Source: Bacteroidales bacterium UBA1800 (GTDB lineage: Bacteria > Bacteroidota > Bacteroidia > Bacteroidales > VadinHA17). From it: a stretch of 28,763 nucleotides of DNA. The notes under the pieces are model-generated. The model saw nothing but the letters and a program-made list of their open reading frames with translations, was not told the DNA's origin and did no database searches. How positions within the stretch are numbered: position 1 is the first letter of the stretch; every line of letters begins with the position of its first letter. The position numbers and the translations under genes were made by a program. Positions 24,854-28,763 of this stretch are shown in pieces. The stretch lies in NCBI GenBank assembly GCA_002319915.1, contig DCFQ01000075.1, forward strand, positions 19,516 through 48,278. Direction: 5' to 3'.

Positions 24854-26296
24854 ATGTTATCAACAAGAACTGTAATCTACTGCATTTTAGTATTTTCCAC
24901 TTCATTTTTCCCACTGGAAGCTCTGTTGGCACAGGATGACGGCGAATCCATAGACACTTCCCAGTACATTCATGAGGATACCCAGAACGCCAGGAATTAT
25001 AATTTACTCCTTGCAGCTGTAGATGGTTACGACAAGATAATAGAGGTGCTTGTCGTTCAGGGAGCGGATATAAATACAACTTCAATAGAAGGTGTCACCC
25101 CTCTTATGTATGCCGTCATTAACAACCACCCGCACACCGTAGAAACAATCCTGTCGCACAATCCGGATATCAACAAGATGACGTATCGTTATGAGACACC
25201 GCTGATGATCTCGGTGAAAAACCAAAACGCTGACATGGCTGAGCTGCTTATCCGAAACGGTGCCGATATTGACCGCAGTGACGGGAATGGAGCAACACCG
25301 CTTCATTTTGCAGCACTTTACGGGAATTTTACTGTAGCGGACCTGCTGCTTTATTACGAAGCGGACTGCAACCGAAAATCGGCCGACGGCACCACTGCAC
25401 TTATGGTTGCGGTATGGGCCGGCAATGCCGAAATTGCAGACCTCCTGATCCAGAACGGGGCCAACCCTGAGGCAAGAGACAATGACGGATTCACACCCTT
25501 CCTTATAGCTGCCCAGAACGGCGATACACTTTTGATGAGCATGCTTCTCAGAAGTGGGGTCGATCTTTACGAAAGGAACGTGAAGAATTTCAATGCCCTC
25601 GACCTGGCAATCGCGGGTGATAAAACTGATGCCGTGGCATTTCTTCTTGAAAAAGGAGATCAATGGAGCACTACCCGGCAAGAGGGACTTAATCCGTACA
25701 GGATCGCATATGATTTCAACAGGAAGGATATGGTGAGGATGATGGAGCGTAAAAATGTTCCGGGGAAAACCGGTAACAGAATCAACGAAATCGAAATCTC
25801 TATCACCAGCAAATTCAATTTGAATGATATCTATTCGGGGGTAAGGGTCAAGCTGAAAGAATCGATCCTGAACGGCGGCATAGTTGCCGGATTTGATCTG
25901 AAGCTCTGGTATACAAGGGTGCTGATGCAAACCCCTGAAGACGTTTACTTCCAGTACTACAATAAAAATTCGGTCCTGTATGCCGGGATATTTAAGGAGT
26001 ACCAGGTTTTTGAGAGTTCTTCAGGATTAAGGCTTTCTGTTTCCGGCTCCGTTTCGGCAGCCTGGATGACGGGAAATATTTTCAAGGGTACCGATCTGAA
26101 AATTAAGAACCAGCTGAAGCTTATACCATCAGCAGAATTCACAATCCGGAAGGAAAGCATTTCTTTCTTTACCGGAGTGGATTATATGAAAACAAAATTC
26201 TATAAGCTAGGTTCCCTATGGGGCAGGGCTGGCTTTTCAATCAGTTTATTTGCCGACAGGATCACCTCCCCCCGGAAAGTTATCAAATGGCATTAA
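24854..26296 (+). CDS. Exported ankyrin-repeat protein with C-terminal beta-barrel-like domain
   Basis: A 480-residue protein from the ATG at 24854. An open frame extends further upstream, but this start gives a clean signal peptide (RTVIYCILVFSTSFFPLEALLA, cleavage near residue 27). About eight ankyrin repeats run from about 47 to 303, with the TPL-h-AA consensus visible as VTPLMYAV, ETPLMISV, ATPLHFAALYG, TTALMVAVWAG and FTPFLIAAQNG. The remaining 165 residues are a beta-rich domain of alternating aromatic/hydrophobic strands (GFDLKLWYTRVL, SVLYAGIFKEYQVF, LRLSVSGSVSAAWMTG, ISFFTGVDYMKTKFY, WGRAGFSISLFA). I read it as a small outer-membrane barrel with the ankyrin stack in the periplasm, but this needs structure prediction. 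The lipoprotein gene starts 3 bases after its stop. Confidence 0.8.
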   Translation: MLSTRTVIYCILVFSTSFFPLEALLAQDDGESIDTSQYIHEDTQNARNYNLLLAAVDGYDKIIEVLVVQGADINTTSIEGVTPLMYAVINNHPHTVETILSHNPDINKMTYRYETPLMISVKNQNADMAELLIRNGADIDRSDGNGATPLHFAALYGNFTVADLLLYYEADCNRKSADGTTALMVAVWAGNAEIADLLIQNGANPEARDNDGFTPFLIAAQNGDTLLMSMLLRSGVDLYERNVKNFNALDLAIAGDKTDAVAFLLEKGDQWSTTRQEGLNPYRIAYDFNRKDMVRMMERKNVPGKTGNRINEIEISITSKFNLNDIYSGVRVKLKESILNGGIVAGFDLKLWYTRVLMQTPEDVYFQYYNKNSVLYAGIFKEYQVFESSSGLRLSVSGSVSAAWMTGNIFKGTDLKIKNQLKLIPSAEFTIRKESISFFTGVDYMKTKFYKLGSLWGRAGFSISLFADRITSPRKVIKWH

Positions 26297-26299
26297 CCG

Positions 26300-26722
26300 A
26301 TGAAGAAAGTAATGATCATGTTTATTTTTGTTATCCTCGTAGTATTACTATCGTGCGAGGAAAAAGGATGGTTTGTAAAATGCGAAGATTGCCTTCCGGA
26401 TGAACCGAAATCCGCGAACCTGAATATCAAGCTTTCGCAGCCACAGGTGCCTATTCTGGTAAAGATCTACGAAGGAAAACTGGAGGACAGTGTTTTATAT
26501 CATTCTGACCTGACGACATGGAGCGATTACACGATCGATGTTCCTCTCAATAAGAAATATGCTGTGACAGCCACTTACATAATCGGGGACAAGAAATACG
26601 TAGCCGTCTCGTCGGCAGATCCACGTGTTAAATACGCGGAGGATCAGTGCGATGAACCATGTTATTATGTTTATGGCACTGATGTTAACCTGAGGATCAA
26701 ATACACCGGTAAAGGGGAATAA
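26300..26722 (+). CDS. Small lipoprotein with two cysteine pairs
   Basis: A 140-residue protein with a lipoprotein signal (MKKVMIMFIFVILVVLLSC, lipidated C19) and a mature domain predicted as beta strands (SANLNIKLSQPQVPILVKIYEG, NKKYAVTATYIIG, KYVAVSSADPRVKY). There are two close cysteine pairs, CEDC (28-31 region) and CDEPC (near 115), which may form disulfides or bind a metal. No known family is recognised. It begins 3 bases after the ankyrin-barrel gene, so the two are translationally coupled and the lipoprotein is probably its partner on the outer membrane. Confidence 0.75.
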   Translation: MKKVMIMFIFVILVVLLSCEEKGWFVKCEDCLPDEPKSANLNIKLSQPQVPILVKIYEGKLEDSVLYHSDLTTWSDYTIDVPLNKKYAVTATYIIGDKKYVAVSSADPRVKYAEDQCDEPCYYVYGTDVNLRIKYTGKGE

Positions 26723-26737
26723 TACAAACCGGAGCAT

Positions 26738-27703
26738 TCAGGCTTTTGGCTCGTACCGGAAAAGGGGCACACCAGCTTCAGCTTTTGACCTTATATCGTT
26801 AATCTCAGAATCTGAAAGAGGTTTTAAGTCTTCTCTGAGATCAAGTGCAGTTTTAAACAATGAAGCCTCCCCTGGGGGTATGCAAGCCGTTACGGGGTGA
26901 GACAATGTGAACCTGAGTCCGGTTCTGATGTCTTCCCTTGAAGTCAGGGGCTCATACCAGCATTTTGAATACTTCGATCTGTCGGCCCCTTCCGGCCACG
27001 GCCCCATGGCCATTGCCTTCAGCGCCAGTATCCCCATGTTCTTCTCTTTTGCCTTTACCATGACCTGCGGACCAAAATTTCCGGCATACCATACGGTGTA
27101 ATTAAAGGGGAATAGGATCGTATCAAAGTCAAAACGGTCCATCATTGCCAGCGCCGCCTCGACAGAATGGGCAGAGAATCCGATGTACCTGATCTTACCT
27201 TCCTTTCTGGCCTCAATAAATGTTTCATTGGCACCGCCCGGCCCGAGAATCGCATCCACATCGTCCAGTGATGTCACAGCATGATGCTGATAAAGATCAA
27301 AATGACCAGTCCGAAGATGTGCAAGGGATTGTTCGAGCTCCGCCCTTGCTTCATCTTTCATTCGCTTGCCGGTCTTGCAGGCGAGAAATACATTCTTTCT
27401 GAAGGGTTCAAGAGCAGGTCCGAGCTTAATTTCAGCATCACCGTATGAAGGTGCGACATCAAAATAGTTCACACCCGCATCAATGGCAAGCCTGACCAGG
27501 GAAGCAGATTCTTCCGGGCTTGCATCCTTTACGACAATCCCGCCAAATCCGATCATCGAAAGCATTTCACCCGTCTTTCCGAGCGATCTTTTCTCAAGCT
27601 TTCCCGGTTGTTCAAGCCGGACAAGGGATGAAAGATCAGGCGGGAATATCCCCATAACCGGGGCAACCATAGTCGCTGTTCTGATAAAATCACGGCGTTT
27701 CAT
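26738..27703 (-). CDS. Tat-exported aldo/keto reductase
   Basis: A 321-residue (beta/alpha)8 reductase with a twin-arginine signal (KRRDFIRTATMV). The catalytic tetrad is present: D82 and Y87 (YFDVAPSYGDAE), K110 (LACKTGKR) and H140/H141 (LYQHHAV). The NADPH-binding tail segment is near SHPVTACIPPG. It would reduce aldehydes or ketones, or act on a sugar, in the periplasm. Tat export is unusual for a NADPH-dependent enzyme, because cofactor must be loaded before export; Bacteroidetes have many such proteins. A 7-of-8 -7 box (TTATTTTG on the minus strand, 27733-27740) precedes it. Confidence 0.87.
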   Translation of the reverse strand: MKRRDFIRTATMVAPVMGIFPPDLSSLVRLEQPGKLEKRSLGKTGEMLSMIGFGGIVVKDASPEESASLVRLAIDAGVNYFDVAPSYGDAEIKLGPALEPFRKNVFLACKTGKRMKDEARAELEQSLAHLRTGHFDLYQHHAVTSLDDVDAILGPGGANETFIEARKEGKIRYIGFSAHSVEAALAMMDRFDFDTILFPFNYTVWYAGNFGPQVMVKAKEKNMGILALKAMAMGPWPEGADRSKYSKCWYEPLTSREDIRTGLRFTLSHPVTACIPPGEASLFKTALDLREDLKPLSDSEINDIRSKAEAGVPLFRYEPKA

Positions 27704-27821
27704 AGGTCTCCAAGATTGATTTATAATTTAGACAAAATAAGTACTGAATTGTTGCCTTATCTGCAAATGCCCGCCGATCCGCAAGGGTAATTCCGCAGGT
27801 ACTACTGCCGGGATAACGGAC

Positions 27822-28625
27822 TCATGCCCCGGCCTTCCCGGTAATTGATCTCAAGCTGATAACAGGGTCTGAAATGAAAGAGATCTCCTCTCCCCGGTAA
27901 TAGACCCTTTCAAGGAACAACCCGCTTGGTGGTGCGGTGAGGCTGGCAGGGATATCCGATTTGTGCTTCAGGAATTTCCCGATATCGTCAGGATGAAGCT
28001 TGCCGCGTCCTGCTTCAGCAATTACTCCTGTCATTCTGCGGACCTGCTTCCAGAGAAAGTGTGAACCGATTACATGAAAAACTATAAGGTCGCCAAATTC
28101 GCTTACGACCGAATGTTTTATTTCTGTCCTTGTCGAGCCCTGTTCCTGGTCCGGGTCGGTAAATGAGCGGAAATCATTCAGTCCCCTGAAGTTGGCGGCA
28201 GCGATGTTCATAAGGCCAATATCGAGTTTGTCCTTTATCCACCAGACATATTTTTTTCCAAAAGCGGTCCTTCTCCGGCTAATCTGGTAAATATAGCTCC
28301 TGGCTGTTGCATTGTAGCGTGCATGGAAATCCGGATCCGTGTGCTCGACATTGAGGATGCAGATATCCGGAGGCAGCCTGTCGTTGATGCCATATTTTAT
28401 CTTAACCGGCTGCAGGTCGGATGAGACATCCAGATGGGCCACCTGTCCTATTGCATGGACTCCTGCGTCGGTACGTCCTGCACCGTAGAGATCGAGCTGG
28501 CCGCCGGTAAAAAGGTCACGGCAGGCATCTATTATTTCACCCTGCACCGACCTGATGCCTTTCTGCAATTGCCACCCTGAGTACCGGGTTCCGTCGTATT
28601 CTATTGTAAGCTTGTACCTTGACAT
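27822..28625 (-). CDS. truA: tRNA pseudouridine38-40 synthase TruA
   Basis: A 267-residue protein from the ATG at 28625. Further upstream codons are in frame, but an exact -7 promoter box at 28648-28655 lies between them and this start. TruA converts U38, U39 and U40 in the tRNA anticodon arm to pseudouridine. The catalytic aspartate is D53 in GAGRTDAGVHA (48-58). Other family marks are KLTIEYDGTRYSGWQLQ (5-21), RSYIYQISRR, and the C-terminal SHFLWKQVRRMTG. The length is normal. The 16-bp tandem array starts 38 bases upstream of its promoter. Confidence 0.95.
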   Translation of the reverse strand: MSRYKLTIEYDGTRYSGWQLQKGIRSVQGEIIDACRDLFTGGQLDLYGAGRTDAGVHAIGQVAHLDVSSDLQPVKIKYGINDRLPPDICILNVEHTDPDFHARYNATARSYIYQISRRRTAFGKKYVWWIKDKLDIGLMNIAAANFRGLNDFRSFTDPDQEQGSTRTEIKHSVVSEFGDLIVFHVIGSHFLWKQVRRMTGVIAEAGRGKLHPDDIGKFLKHKSDIPASLTAPPSGLFLERVYYRGEEISFISDPVISLRSITGKAGA

Positions 28626-28647
28626 ATAGCTGATAGTTAATATCCTG

Positions 28648-28655
28648 CAAAGGTA
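28648..28655 (-). promoter_or_regulatory. Bacteroidetes -7 box for truA
   Basis: The minus strand reads TACCTTTG, an exact TAnnTTTG match followed by C, 22 bases before the ATG at 28625. Confidence 0.6.
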
Positions 28656-28692
28656 GCAGAATTGTCCGCACGATCGTGAGGTAATTGTGTAT

Positions 28693-28763
28693 AGGGGCAA
28701 ATACCTCTAGGGGCAAATATCCCTAGGGGCAAATACCTCTAGGGGCAAATATCCCTAGGGGCA
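28693..28763. repeat. Alternating 16-bp tandem array at right edge
   Basis: Four full 16-base units and a partial fifth, with no spacers: type A AGGGGCAAATACCTCT (28693-28708), type B AGGGGCAAATATCCCT (28709-28724), A again (28725-28740), B again (28741-28756), then AGGGGCA (28757-28763) cut by the window end. The units alternate strictly, so the higher-order period is 32. Each unit can fold on the plus-strand RNA: AGGGG against CCTCT or TCCCT around the loop CAAATA, with one G-U wobble at a different position in the two types. It is probably non-coding. Confidence 0.9.

Noticed and set aside
25082..25930. Minus-strand open frame of 282 codons
   Set aside because: Antisense to the ankyrin repeats; its length comes from the repeated codon pattern of the real gene.
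28626..28700. Longer N-terminus for TruA
   Set aside because: The -7 box at 28648-28655 lies inside it, and TruA proteins start close to the KLTIEYDG motif.
28693..28763. Possible CRISPR array
   Set aside because: The units are contiguous with no unique spacers, 16 bases is too short for CRISPR repeats, and no cas gene is present.

Overview
The window is a compact, gene-dense stretch of a Bacteroidetes (Bacteroidota) chromosome, most likely Bacteroidales-like. Three things point there. Exact copies of the Bacteroidetes -7 promoter box TAnnTTTG lie just upstream of many starts. The gene families are typical of the phylum: Tat-exported GH109-like and aldo/keto reductase proteins, a PorT-like barrel, TlpA-like thioredoxin, a half-size TSUP carrier, and an IorA without ferredoxin domain. 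Leaders are short and A/T-rich without strong Shine-Dalgarno sites. I see no rRNA, tRNA, transposase, integrase, phage gene or CRISPR array, and no gene-free stretch longer than about 300 bases. Both ends of the window lie inside short tandem repeats, so it may be a whole contig broken at repeats.

Layout. 1-6.5 kb: heptamer repeat, radical-SAM enzyme AmrS, a small conserved protein (-), a class IV aminotransferase (-), a DnaQ-like exonuclease fused to a UvrC/Cho-like GIY-YIG nuclease, a DUF47 regulator + PiT phosphate transporter pair, and an AlkD-like DNA glycosylase. 6.5-12.5 kb: exported gamma-glutamyltransferase facing a GH109-like Tat lipoprotein across a second heptamer array, then MurB, MltG (tail-to-tail) and a half-size TSUP carrier. 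12.5-18.8 kb: an outer-membrane barrel, a TlpA-like thioredoxin, an M28 peptidase, a PIG-L deacetylase, a small zinc-finger protein, a tailless SSB with a good intrinsic terminator, and a porin-like gene interrupted by two in-frame TAA codons. 18.8-28.8 kb: the iorBA pair, a regulatory-like-domain protein overlapped by a TonB-like protein, an SRAP peptidase and serine hydrolase operon, an exported ankyrin/beta-barrel protein with a downstream lipoprotein, an aldo/keto reductase, TruA, and a 16-bp tandem array running off the right end.

How the genes relate. The real functional units are small: DUF47-PiT (phosphate uptake), iorA-iorB (aryl-pyruvate oxidation), SRAP-serine hydrolase, the regulatory-like/TonB-like pair, and ankyrin-barrel/lipoprotein. 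MurB and MltG both act on peptidoglycan but are convergent, not co-transcribed. Most of the rest is housekeeping or cell-envelope function. I found no convincing new multi-gene defence or biosynthetic system. The observations most worth following are the doubly interrupted porin frame, the alternating 16-bp hairpin repeat, the period-7 repeats that run into coding ends, and the exported ankyrin-barrel protein with its lipoprotein partner.
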